Below, in pieces: positions 8,995 to 17,905 of a DNA stretch of 64,000 nt. Numbering within the stretch: the first letter of the stretch is position 1; every line of letters begins with the position of its first letter. The notes below the pieces were generated by a model. It did not search any database. It was not told the DNA's origin and was given only the letters and a program-made list of their open reading frames with translations. Both the position numbers and the translations under genes were made by a program. This stretch comes from Pseudophaeobacter arcticus DSM 23566. Lineage in GTDB: Bacteria; Pseudomonadota; Alphaproteobacteria; Rhodobacterales; Rhodobacteraceae. The stretch spans positions 124,001 through 188,000 of the forward strand of contig NZ_AXBF01000004.1 of NCBI RefSeq assembly GCF_000473205.1, read 5' to 3'.

Positions 8995-10642
8995 AGGTGA
9001 CACGGCCTCCGCAGATGGTCAGCACCGGGCTGACAGTGCCAATTTCCTGCGGCGCGATGGTCTCGATATCGGCGGACAGCAGCACCAGATCTGCCAGGTA
9101 GCCGGGCTTTAGCTGACCTTTCCGGTCTTCGGCATGTTCGGCATAGGCCCCCTCCAGCGTGTAGGCAGAAAGTGCCTCCAGCACAGTAAAGCTCTGATCG
9201 GGCAGATCCGGCTCCCAGGGGGTGCGGGTCACGGCAGCCTGGATGCCTGCCAGTACATCAACGCGCGCGACCGGCCAGTCCGAGGCAAAGACCACATGTG
9301 CGCCGCTGTTTTTTACGCTGCGCCAGGCAAAGGACAGATGCCAGCGTTCGGGGCCAAACCGGCCTCTGGCGGGCTCTTCTGGAAAATCGAGCAGGCCCGG
9401 CACATGTGGCGGCTGCATCGAAGCAATCGCGCCAAGCTCCGCCAGGCGGGGGAGATCATCGCTATGGATCACCTCGATATGCTCGACCCGGTGTCGGGAA
9501 TCGCGGGGGCCATTTGCCGTCCGGGCTGCTTCGTAGCCATCCAGCACCCGGCGCACTGCCCCGTCGCCAATGGAATGGACCGCAATCTGCAAACCGCGGC
9601 GATCCGCTTCTATCGCCAGCTCGTTGAACTGCGCTTGGCTGAACAGGGGGTCACCCTTAAATTCGGGCCTGTCGGCATAGTCATCGACCATAAAGGCCGT
9701 ATAGGTTTCGCTAACCCCGTCGCAGAAAACTTTGACCATACCGGAATTGATCCAGTCGCCAGTATATGTCTCATGCATCATGCTGGCTTTTTCCAGCATG
9801 TCGATGGACATGAAGTTCTTGAAATGGAACGGGACTTTGATGCGGCAAGACAGATCGCCTTCGGCTTCGATTTCTTTAAGCAAATCGAGCGTGTAGAGAT
9901 TGCCGTCCATATTGTGGATCGAGGTGATGCCGTGACGGGCGCACCAGTCCAGGCCGCGCTTGATCGTCTCGCGGTCCGCTTTGCGATCTTCGTCACTGGG
10001 GGCGGGATTTGGCTCACCACCGGTGGACAGGCCGAGGCTGTTGCGATCTTCGCCAGCATAGACATCAATCGGGCCAAAGGCCTCGACCTCGCGCAGTTCG
10101 CCGGTGGCCAACCCGTCGGCGCCCATTACAATTTCATTGCCAGGGCCCAGGGTCTTCCCCTGCAAGAGGCCGGTCACTTCCAGCGCTTTGGTGTTCACCC
10201 ACATGGTATGATGGTCAAAGGTGACAATCGCCAAGGGCCGGTCTGCGACCATGCTGTCGAGCAAATGGCGGTCGAACGCGGCGCCATCCAGCATGTCGTA
10301 ATCAGCCCCCTGCGCATAAAGCACCTTAGCGTCGGGCTGGGCGAGGGCATGGGCCTGAACGGCGGCGCGGATCATCGCGGCGCCTTTCATTCCAGTTAGT
10401 TGCAGGTGCCCCAGCGACGCGCCGCCGCCAAAGACATGCATATGCGCTTCGACAAAGCCGGGGCTCAGCGTGGCGCCCTTAGCATCGACGACCCGAGTCG
10501 CCGGGCCTATCATTTCTACGATGTCGGCATCGGATCCGACGGCCAGGATTTTACCCTCTGCAACGGCAACGGCCTGAGCCCGCGGTTGGTCCGGATTCAT
10601 GGTCACCACACTGGCGCCTTTGATGATCAGTTCAGCATGCAT
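8984..10642 (-). CDS. Cytoplasmic YtcJ-type amidohydrolase
   Basis: This is a second Amidohydro_3 protein, about 552 residues and lacking a signal peptide. It opens [22 protein letters not shown], with the beta-sandwich strand first, then the metal-binding [10 protein letters not shown], a mid-barrel [10 protein letters not shown], and [10 protein letters not shown] near the end. I chose the ATG at 10640-10642. The 36 codons upstream are basic and not family-like, although the frame is open to the palindrome at 10741. It is the first enzyme gene after the GntR regulator gene, followed without a gap by the transporter genes, so it probably processes the imported compound. The amide or ester substrate is not predictable. 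Confidence 0.85.
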   Translation of the reverse strand: MHAELIIKGASVVTMNPDQPRAQAVAVAEGKILAVGSDADIVEMIGPATRVVDAKGATLSPGFVEAHMHVFGGGASLGHLQLTGMKGAAMIRAAVQAHALAQPDAKVLYAQGADYDMLDGAAFDRHLLDSMVADRPLAIVTFDHHTMWVNTKALEVTGLLQGKTLGPGNEIVMGADGLATGELREVEAFGPIDVYAGEDRNSLGLSTGGEPNPAPSDEDRKADRETIKRGLDWCARHGITSIHNMDGNLYTLDLLKEIEAEGDLSCRIKVPFHFKNFMSIDMLEKASMMHETYTGDWINSGMVKVFCDGVSETYTAFMVDDYADRPEFKGDPLFSQAQFNELAIEADRRGLQIAVHSIGDGAVRRVLDGYEAARTANGPRDSRHRVEHIEVIHSDDLPRLAELGAIASMQPPHVPGLLDFPEEPARGRFGPERWHLSFAWRSVKNSGAHVVFASDWPVARVDVLAGIQAAVTRTPWEPDLPDQSFTVLEALSAYTLEGAYAEHAEDRKGQLKPGYLADLVLLSADIETIAPQEIGTVSPVLTICGGRVTYET

Positions 10643-10740
10643 TTGCTTTTGATATTTTCCCCTGGTTTGCGGCCCATTCGGTGCGCTTTTTCCCAGTGGA
10701 AACCTCTCTTCTGTTGATGGTTTCTTGTCGTGATACCTTT

Positions 10741-10750
10741 TTGTATACAA
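10741..10750. promoter_or_regulatory. Candidate GntR operator ahead of the amidohydrolase/Pot/GGT operon
   Basis: TTGTATACAA is a perfect 10-bp palindrome about 100 bp before the operon's first enzyme gene. GTATAC-centred palindromes are typical of FCD-type GntR regulators, and the adjacent gene encodes one. A second GTATAC lies before the regulator gene at 11761. A further 12-bp palindrome, TTGACTTGTCAA at 10764-10775, lies just upstream and on the minus strand contains a TTGACA hexamer that could serve as -35. Confidence 0.6.
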
Positions 10751-10987
10751 TGTGAAGAGAGATTTGACTTGTCAACACCTTTGCAGAGGGAATCCTCACC
10801 GAGGGTGCTGGTTGGAGTAGTCAGTGCCTAGAATTACCGCACAAGATGCAAATATCGCCAAGGTTGGGGATCCAGCGAAGCTGGCCATCGCAGGTGTTTC
10901 AGCAGAACTCAGAGGGGCAGGCGGGCAAGGCCATCGCGGCAATTTGCCCGACAGCCCCGTTTTCGAGCAATTGACCTGCTGAAAATA

Positions 10988-11728
10988 TTATTCGTGTTTG
11001 AGATAGGAATCGCGCAGATCGCTCCGGAGCCGCAACACTCTCAGGATCCCATCCCGCGACTGTTCGATATGGCGGCGGCTTTGCTGGCACGCCTGGTCGA
11101 CGTCACCTGCGGCGATGGCATCAAAGATGGCCCAGTGGTCCTCTCGTGCGGTTTTCCACTCGTCAAGCTGGGTCAGCTCCATCCAGACAAAAACCTGACA
11201 CTTGATCAACAACAGATCGATCGCATCCGCCAGCAGGCCATTGCCGCTGAAGCGGGCGATGGCGCGGTGGAAGTCGATGCCCATCTCCATCTCGGACATA
11301 CGCCCGCGTGGACTATGATCGGTTTGGGCCAGCGCGTCGCAATCGCTGAGCAACTGCCGCAACATTTGCACTTCTTCGGCGGTGATCCGCGCGACCGCCA
11401 ACCGCGTGGCATAGGCGTCAAGTTCGGCACGAAGGTCAAAAGCCTCGCCCAGCATCGTTTCATCGAACCGCACCACCGCGAAACCCGAGCGCGGCCGTTC
11501 GACCACCAGCCCGTCACGCTGAAGCCGGTTCAGCGCCTCACGGACCGGGGTGCGACTAACCCCCAGTTGATTGACAAGTTCCATCTCGGTCACCCGCTCA
11601 CCTGGTGACAGGTGGCCGGTCACGATCAGAGCCCGGATGGACTCATAGGTCGATTGTCGCAAACTTCCTGGCTCAATGCTGCTCATTGGAGTCTCTATCG
11701 GCAATGTCTGCCCTTTAGTGTTACTCAA
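10988..11728 (-). CDS. GntR-family regulator, FCD (FadR-like) subfamily
   Basis: This 246-residue protein has an N-terminal winged helix (STYESIRALIVTGHLSPGER, then ELVNQLGVSRTPVREALNRL) at about residues 24-75. An all-alpha FCD ligand domain follows, with the metal/ligand-type residues in DFHRAIARFSGN, REDHWAIFDAI and RRHIEQSRD. It is transcribed in the same direction as, and 345 bp ahead of, the amidohydrolase/Pot/GGT operon, so it is the likely ligand-responsive repressor of that uptake pathway. The GTATAC palindromes on both sides fit autoregulation as well. Confidence 0.9.
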   Translation of the reverse strand: MSNTKGQTLPIETPMSSIEPGSLRQSTYESIRALIVTGHLSPGERVTEMELVNQLGVSRTPVREALNRLQRDGLVVERPRSGFAVVRFDETMLGEAFDLRAELDAYATRLAVARITAEEVQMLRQLLSDCDALAQTDHSPRGRMSEMEMGIDFHRAIARFSGNGLLADAIDLLLIKCQVFVWMELTQLDEWKTAREDHWAIFDAIAAGDVDQACQQSRRHIEQSRDGILRVLRLRSDLRDSYLKHE

Positions 11729-11756
11729 TACCGGTTGACCGGCGTCTCCGCAAGTC

Positions 11757-11770
11757 GACGGTATACAAAA
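11757..11770. promoter_or_regulatory. Second GTATAC site, upstream of the GntR gene
   Basis: CGGTATACAAAA lies about 33 bp before the GntR start codon. It shares GTATACAA with the perfect palindrome at 10741-10750. Its position just upstream of the gene supports autoregulation, but the left half is less well matched. Confidence 0.45.
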
Positions 11771-11837
11771 AAGAAAACAAGCCGGAAGACGCCAGATGAG
11801 TCAGCCCACGAAGATCGCCTTCCCCCAACTCGGTCCG

Positions 11838-11975
11838 TCATGCCGCTGGGGAGGCTTTGTTCTTTTTCTGGTCAATGATTTTCGGAAACAAGTTACGCAC
11901 TTCTGTTTCCAGGCTTTCAAGGCTGCCGACCACATCTAGCATTTCCATGGTTCGAGCTTTTCCATTGTTAGACAT
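11838..11975 (-). CDS. Possible 45-residue small protein of unknown function
   Basis: A short frame beginning MSNNGKARTMEMLDVVGSLE and ending KKNKASPAA runs antisense to, and just ahead of, the saccharopine-dehydrogenase-like pseudogene. The composition (amphipathic SLESLETEVRNLFPKII followed by a Lys-rich tail) looks protein-like, with only a weak GGTGG ahead of the ATG. It could be a real small protein, the tail of a deleted gene, or chance. I do not recognise a family. Confidence 0.25.
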   Translation of the reverse strand: MSNNGKARTMEMLDVVGSLESLETEVRNLFPKIIDQKKNKASPAA

Positions 11976-12550
11976 TGTTCGCCACCAGACAGATCGGCGC
12001 CGTTGAATGCGGTGCGGGTGATCTCCCCTTCATCGCTGCGGGGCGTGACAAGGCACGCATTCAGGCTGTTGTCGATAAAATCCCGGGAATTGAATCTGCC
12101 GATTATGAGGTGGTCGAAGTCGACCACACCGTCGAGGCTCTGACCGAGCTGTTCAAGGGCGCAGAGGTTGTGTCCAATATGGTCGGCCCCTTCATCAAAT
12201 ATGGCCCTGAGGTGGTGGAGGCTTGTTTGGCCGCAGGATGCCACTACACCGACACCACCGGAGAGCAGGACTGGGTTCTGAAATGCGAGCAGGACTGGGG
12301 GCGACAAGTTCGCAGAAAAGGGCCTGTTGCTGGTGCCCAACGTGGCGCAGATGTACACCACCGGCGAGATCGCGGCGAACATCTGTCTGGAAACACGTTG
12401 CAGGCCTATGCCGCGTTTTCGTTACTGCAACAAAAACCAGATCGGGTTGGCTTTGCCAGCGCCTGCCAAACCTTTGGCCACCGTCAGCTCCTGGGCCAGC
12501 TGCAAGCCTTTGGGCTGATCATGAAACCGAACCTGACCATTCAGGATTGA
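11975..12550 (+). pseudogene. Broken saccharopine dehydrogenase-like (NADP-binding) gene
   Basis: Residues typical of the saccharopine dehydrogenase / trans-acting enoyl reductase family are present: AGRDKARIQAVVDKIPG, VSNMVGPFIKYG and CHYTDTTGEQDW. The N-terminal Rossmann glycine loop is missing. Near 12295 the frame shifts, and the next family segment (LVPNVAQMYTTGEIAAN) continues in another frame. The remaining C-terminal sequence is scrambled and ends with LIMKPNLTIQD, some 200 residues short of a full protein. It was probably the first gene of a small catabolic operon with the synthetase and SDR remnants that follow. No functional product is expected. Confidence 0.8.
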
Positions 12551-12622
12551 TCACGACATGGAGGCCGGTTGCCGCTCAGATTGGGCAACCGGCGCCCATC
12601 GTCTTTGCACAGGGGAAGTGTC

Positions 12623-13592
12623 ATGCGTTTGATTGATTTTCTAGACAAAGGGGCAAGTCTGGGCGCCAAGGCTCCCTGTCTGACGATGGCCGGACAAAGC
12701 CACAGCTATGGCGATGTCCAGGCCTTCAGCCATCGTGTTTCACATGCCTTGCAGCAGTCCGGCGTTGCTGCGGGAGACAAGGTGGCGATCCTGTCCTCGA
12801 ACGATCCGGTCGCATTCTCTTGTGTCTTTGGCATATCAAGAGCCGCCGCCGTGTGGTGCCCCATCAACCCGCGCAATGAACTTGCCGTGAACGCGGATCT
12901 TCTGGACGGGACGGACTGCAAGGTTCTGATCTTTTACAGCGATTATCACGAGATGGTCGCGGCGATGCAGAGCAAGCTACCAAAAATAACAGCCTGGGTC
13001 TGTCTTGATGCCGAATTGGATTTTGCCCAATCCCTCAAGGCTTGGCTTCCGACGGGTGAGATCGCAGCTGTCCATGTAGACCCAATTGACGATATTGCAC
13101 TGCTGCCAGGCACAGGCGGAACAACCGGGAAACCCAAAAGCGTCATGCTGACGGGTCGAAATATGGAAGTCATGAGCGCCATGACCCTCATGGGTTATCC
13201 ATTTTCGCAACGCCCGGTGTATTTGGCCGTCGCACCGCTGACCCACGCGGCGGGGGTGCTTTGCTTTCCTGTGATGGCAATGGGCTGCGAGATCGTGATC
13301 ATGAAAACGCCCGACATGGATACATTCCTTGATCTGATTGAGATCCACAAGGTCACGCTTACATTCCTGCCACCAACCGTCATTTACATGCTGCTGGACA
13401 ATCCACGCCTGGATTACAGCGATCTGAGTTCGGTGGAATGTTTCTGGTACGGTGCGGCACCCATTTCGCCGGTTCGCTCGCGCGACGCATTGGAACGATT
13501 TACCCAGATCGAGAGTCGGCAAGGTCATCAAGTCAGAAGTCCGGGAACGACTACGCGCGCAGGAAAATGCGGAAGGCCTTCAACATGGATGA
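12623..13592 (+). pseudogene. Acyl-CoA synthetase (AMP-forming) gene with internal deletion and frameshift
   Basis: The gene starts at an ATG with a good AGGGGAAG site. It encodes the N-terminal half of an adenylate-forming CoA ligase, with the phosphate loop LLPGTGGTTGKPKSVMLT and the later FWYGAAPISPVR. Just after this, near 13475-13490, the coding sense jumps to another frame that encodes only the extreme C-terminus, DLPRSRVGKVIKSEVRERLR, which contains the catalytic Lys region of the family. About 150-200 residues, including the adenylation core, have been deleted. The product would be inactive. The true stop of the remnant is the TGA at 13590-13592. Confidence 0.85.
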
Positions 13593-14320
<728 letters not shown>

Positions 14321-14449
14321 CGTTGTCATCTTTTATTTCAGGCCGCGTTAGGTGATGCAGTGATTTTTCATAATGCAGATCATAAGGATTATGGCGTGTA
14401 AACCACCGCATCGCCCTCAGGTTTGGATATGTGACGAGCCTTTGAAACC

Positions 14450-14570
14450 TGGCCGGGCGGATGGCTGCACAGAGCATTGATCGCCTGGGCACGTTGCCAG
14501 ATCAGCAGTTCACGCAGGCGAAATAGCATGGCCGCGCCTTGCGTCAGTCTGCGCCGATTGCCGTCCAAGG
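14450..14570 (-). mobile_element. IS110-family transposase fragment
   Basis: The minus strand encodes RRLTQGAAMLFRLRELLI followed by WQRAQAINALCSHPPG, which matches the region after the N-terminal catalytic domain of IS110-family transposases (typically RELLIRQRTQAINALRGHL). Only about 40 residues remain, with a stop upstream and unrelated sequence downstream. The piece abuts the truncated SDR pseudogene, so it may mark the event that removed that gene's end. Confidence 0.55.
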
Positions 14571-14597
14571 GTTACTTTGAGCAATAGTATTGCCTCC

Positions 14598-14630
14598 TAT
14601 AGCTCATAAATGTAATATATGTGAGCTATA
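14598..14630. promoter_or_regulatory. Inverted repeat upstream of the fic gene
   Basis: TATAGCTCA at 14598-14606 and TGAGCTATA at 14622-14630 form a perfect 9-bp inverted repeat with a 15-bp A/T-rich spacer. It ends 20 bp before the Fic start codon and probably overlaps its promoter. The Fic protein has a C-terminal DNA-binding-type domain, so autoregulation through this site is plausible. Confidence 0.6.
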
Positions 14631-14649
14631 GAAAGGGCATCTATACCTC

Positions 14650-15774
14650 ATGGCTTGGAATTGGACATTGCCGGGTTGGCCGGATTTCCGGTACGACGCC
14701 TCTGCTCTCGAATCGTTCGAACAGAAGTTTCTACTGTCGTCGGGGGAAATTCTTGGCGCGGTTCATCATGTCAGCCAGCCAGCACGCGAGCAACTGCGCA
14801 TCGAATTGCTCAGCGAAGAAGCAATGCAGACAAGCGCCATTGAGGGTGAAATTCTCGACCGGCTCAGCGTCCAATCTTCGCTGCGACGCCATCTGGGGCT
14901 CGCCCCTGACAGCTACCCTTCCAAGCCGCGCGAGCAGGGCGTGGCGGAAATGATGGTCGATGTCTATTCCGGCTTTGCGGATCTGCTGAGGCACGAAACA
15001 TTGTTCCGCTGGCACCGGATGCTGCTGTCCCATGATCGCCAATTGGAAACCATCGGCGCATATCGACAACACGCTGAGGCGATGCAAATCGTTTCCGGTC
15101 GCTTTGATAGGCCAACGATCCATTTCGAAGCGCCGCCCTCAGCACGGGTTATGCCTGAGATGGAGCGTTACGCCGCCTGGTTCAACAAGACCAGGCCGGA
15201 GGGGACAGAACCACTCCCGGCCCTGACCCGCGCAGGGCTCAGCCACCTTTATTTTGAGAGCATCCATCCCTTTGAAGATGGCAACGGTCGGCTCGGCCGC
15301 GCTCTGGCTGAAAAGTCGCTGGCGCAGAACATTGGTCAGCCAACCCTCATCGCGCTTGCCTTTACCATCGAAAAAGAACGCAAGGCTTACTACGCGCTGC
15401 TCGAACAGCATCAAAAGACGCTCGACGTCACAGCGTGGCTCATCTGGTTCGCGGAAATTGTTTTGACCGCCCAACAAGTTACACTTGATCGCGTGGGGTT
15501 CTTTATCAACAAGGCACGTTTCTATGATCGCCACAGAGACCAGTTGAACGCGCGCCAGGCCAAGGTCATCGCCCGGATGTTTCGGGAAGGCCCTGGCGGT
15601 TTCAAGGGCGGCCTCAGCGCCGAGAACTACCTCAAGATCACCGGAACCTCACGGGCAACCGCGACCCGCGATCTGCAGGACCTGGTCGAGAAGGGGGCGT
15701 TCAGCCGAACCGGCGAACGACGGCACACGCGGTACGGGCTAAATATCGACCAAGATGTTGAAAGTATCCAATGA
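14650..15774 (+). CDS. Fic-domain protein (predicted AMP transferase) with N-terminal inhibitory helix
   Basis: This 374-residue Fic-family protein carries the active-site motif HPFEDGNGRLGR at 206-217, which matches the HPFx(D/E)GNGRxxR consensus for AMPylation of target hydroxyls. An upstream TSAIEG at 61-66 matches the (S/T)xxxE(G/N) inhibitory motif, so it is a self-inhibited class II Fic protein. The last 80 residues form a winged-helix-like segment (LSAENYLKITGTSRATATRDL) as in many Fic proteins of this length. The gene stands alone with IS remnants on both sides and no separate antitoxin. The target is unknown. Confidence 0.92.
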   Translation: MAWNWTLPGWPDFRYDASALESFEQKFLLSSGEILGAVHHVSQPAREQLRIELLSEEAMQTSAIEGEILDRLSVQSSLRRHLGLAPDSYPSKPREQGVAEMMVDVYSGFADLLRHETLFRWHRMLLSHDRQLETIGAYRQHAEAMQIVSGRFDRPTIHFEAPPSARVMPEMERYAAWFNKTRPEGTEPLPALTRAGLSHLYFESIHPFEDGNGRLGRALAEKSLAQNIGQPTLIALAFTIEKERKAYYALLEQHQKTLDVTAWLIWFAEIVLTAQQVTLDRVGFFINKARFYDRHRDQLNARQAKVIARMFREGPGGFKGGLSAENYLKITGTSRATATRDLQDLVEKGAFSRTGERRHTRYGLNIDQDVESIQ

Positions 15775-16090
15775 AACAGGGATGGCGCTGGGGATCTTGC
15801 GATGTTTTCCACCATCCGACTTTCATCAGCTCAGGACACTGCGGGTAATCCCCCCCCCGATCTTCAGGGGATGCGGAAGTAGAATTTTCTCGGCGCGATG
15901 AACGAGACGATTCCGATGAATATGACAGGAGTCAGCGAAGCCCAAATCATGGCTGTCCTACCCCGGAGCTGTCCGCGAACACGGCATCCGGCACTAAGCT
16001 TGGGCGCAAGGCCTGTGTTTGCAGGCCGGATCCAATCCAGAGGGTGAAGGGGCGAATGCCACTGCTCCATCCGACGAAACCAGACTGACT
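15775..16090. other. Intergenic region with a possible IS3-family orfA stub
   Basis: No intact gene is visible. At 15916-15960 the plus strand encodes MNMTGVSEAQIMAVL, which resembles the start of IS3-family OrfA proteins (SRFTEAQIMxVLR-like), and a nearby frame encodes VREHGIRH, recalling the next OrfA segment. The rest is unrecognisable. A C9-10 tract occurs at about 15849-15858. I read this as a probable IS scar, with low certainty. Confidence 0.35.
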
Positions 16091-17800
16091 TCAGGACTTT
16101 GAAATCGCGACTTCAATGAGCGCCAGCCCCTTCTTCGCCGCGACGTGATCGAGAGCCTCGGTCAGGGCGTTGCGGAACTCGGCCACGGTCTTTGCGTGGC
16201 GCGCAAAAGCACGGGACGCCTCGGCGACTTTCACGAAGTTCGGGCTGGGCGAGAGGTCCGTCAGCGGCACCGTGTTGGCACGTGAGGCATGGCCGTCGGG
16301 GTAGACGTCGAGCACAGACTGACGCACCGCGCCCCATTCGGCGTTATTCAGCACCAGTACCAGCATCGACAGGTCAAGCGCCTCGGCGATCTGGTGGCAG
16401 GCGACGGGATTGGCGAACATGTAGGAGCCATCGCCCATGGTCGCCACTACCACCCGCTCGGGCCGCGCGAGGGCAAAGCCCATCGCTGCAGGGAAGCCCC
16501 AGCCGAGGCCCCCGGCATGCGGCCCGTCGAACCAGCTTTGATGTGTTTCGAGCTTCATCGAGGGCAGCTGGCAGCCGAGCTCTGAGAAGACGGACGCCTC
16601 GCGATCCTGCAAATGCAGCGACAGCTCGTGGCTGATCCAGCGCTTGGTCAGGGCCGTGGCATTTTCATCGGCCAGTGCCGCGTCGAAACGGGCCGTTCTG
16701 TCGGCCTCATTCGCCTGGGCGACGGCCTTGCCGCGGGCCGCCGCCGTGCCATCGCTGTCCGTGAATTTCGAAAGCGCGGCCTCAAGCGCGAGGATGGCGG
16801 GGGCAACCTCGCTGGTCACGCCCAGATCGCAGCGGAAATTGCGCACGCCCGAGCGTTCCTGCAAGGGACGCGGGCCGATCTGGATGACGGTGGTGTCTTC
16901 CAGCGGTTCCACATCTGTCGGCGCCCAGGGCGCCAGCACGTCGAGGCAGAGGATCACATCGGCCTTTTCCAGCCATGGGCGCGGGTCCGGCCCGGTTGCC
17001 ATCGGGTGCGTGGTTGATAGCGCCAGCTCCACGGCCCAGTATTGGCAGACCGGGATGCCCCATTCTGCCGTCAGGCGCGCCAGCGCGGCAAAGGCCTCCT
17101 GTGATCCCGCACCGTGTTGGGCAAAGATCACCGGGTGCTTTGCCTCCACCAGCAGCCGGGCGACCTCACCCATCGTGGCGGGGTCGGGCGCAATGGTGAC
17201 GGGGCGCATCTGCGGGCGACGCAGGGCGCCCTTGGCGGGCACCGTCTCGCAGAGGACCTCGCGCGGCAGGCTGATATAGACCGGCCCCTTGGACGTAGAG
17301 GCGGCGATGCCATGGGCGCGGTCGGTGACGTCAAAGACCTGTTCGGGGAAGCGCAGCTCGTAATCCCATTTGGTGGCCTCTCGGATCAGGCTGGCCTGAT
17401 CGAGCATCTCCTGTCCCCAGCCGATGGGCACGGTGCGGGCACCCAGCCGTCCTTTTTCCAGCGTCGGTGTGCGGCCCGAGAACAGCAGCATCGGGATGTT
17501 GTCGCAGGCAGCATTGATCGCGCCCATGGCCACATTCGCAAGGCCCACATTGGTGTGCACCATGACGGCCTGCGGGCGGCCCGTGGCCAGCGTATAGCCA
17601 TGCGCCATGCCGATCGCGGCGCTCTCAAACGGCACAGTGACGGTGCGCGGCAGCGACATTCCTTCGGCCTCGGCTTCGGATAAGCCTTCGATAACAGGGG
17701 GAAAATCGGTGCCGGAGTTGGTGAATACATAGTCCACGCCCAAGGCGCTGAAACGCGACAGCAGCGCAGCTCCGGCGGTCATTTTCTTATCGTCACTCAT
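16091..17800 (-). CDS. Thiamine diphosphate-dependent enzyme (2-oxo acid decarboxylase/acetolactate synthase superfamily)
   Basis: This 569-residue three-domain ThDP enzyme has a catalytic Glu in the Pyr domain at PFESAAIGMAHGYTLATGRP, a central domain with IFAQHGAGSQEAFAAL, and the ThDP/Mg motif GDGSYMFAN followed about 20 residues later by VLVLNNAEWG in the PP domain. I chose the ATG at 17798-17800 (MSDDKKMTAG), which has an AGGCCGAG site. It belongs with members annotated only as thiamine pyrophosphate-requiring protein. With a TRAP importer and aldehyde dehydrogenase nearby, 2-oxo acid decarboxylation to an aldehyde is a reasonable guess. Carboligation is not excluded. Confidence 0.85.
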   Translation of the reverse strand: MSDDKKMTAGAALLSRFSALGVDYVFTNSGTDFPPVIEGLSEAEAEGMSLPRTVTVPFESAAIGMAHGYTLATGRPQAVMVHTNVGLANVAMGAINAACDNIPMLLFSGRTPTLEKGRLGARTVPIGWGQEMLDQASLIREATKWDYELRFPEQVFDVTDRAHGIAASTSKGPVYISLPREVLCETVPAKGALRRPQMRPVTIAPDPATMGEVARLLVEAKHPVIFAQHGAGSQEAFAALARLTAEWGIPVCQYWAVELALSTTHPMATGPDPRPWLEKADVILCLDVLAPWAPTDVEPLEDTTVIQIGPRPLQERSGVRNFRCDLGVTSEVAPAILALEAALSKFTDSDGTAAARGKAVAQANEADRTARFDAALADENATALTKRWISHELSLHLQDREASVFSELGCQLPSMKLETHQSWFDGPHAGGLGWGFPAAMGFALARPERVVVATMGDGSYMFANPVACHQIAEALDLSMLVLVLNNAEWGAVRQSVLDVYPDGHASRANTVPLTDLSPSPNFVKVAEASRAFARHAKTVAEFRNALTEALDHVAAKKGLALIEVAISKS

Positions 17801-17827
17801 CTCGGCCTCGTGTATTTTCTCATATAG

Positions 17828-17843
17828 TGAGATAGATATCTCA
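17828..17843. promoter_or_regulatory. Candidate IclR operator before the ThDP enzyme gene
   Basis: TGAGATA-GA-TATCTCA is a perfect 7-bp inverted repeat with a 2-bp centre, 28 bp upstream of the ThDP enzyme start and downstream of the IclR gene. A further CTCATATAGTGAG repeat partly overlaps it. The size and A/T-rich character suit an IclR-type site. Confidence 0.55.
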
Positions 17844-17905
17844 TAAATGATTGAGAGCCCGGCGATATTTGTCAAGCGTCCTGACAGGCTATTGCGGGAT
17901 CCAGG

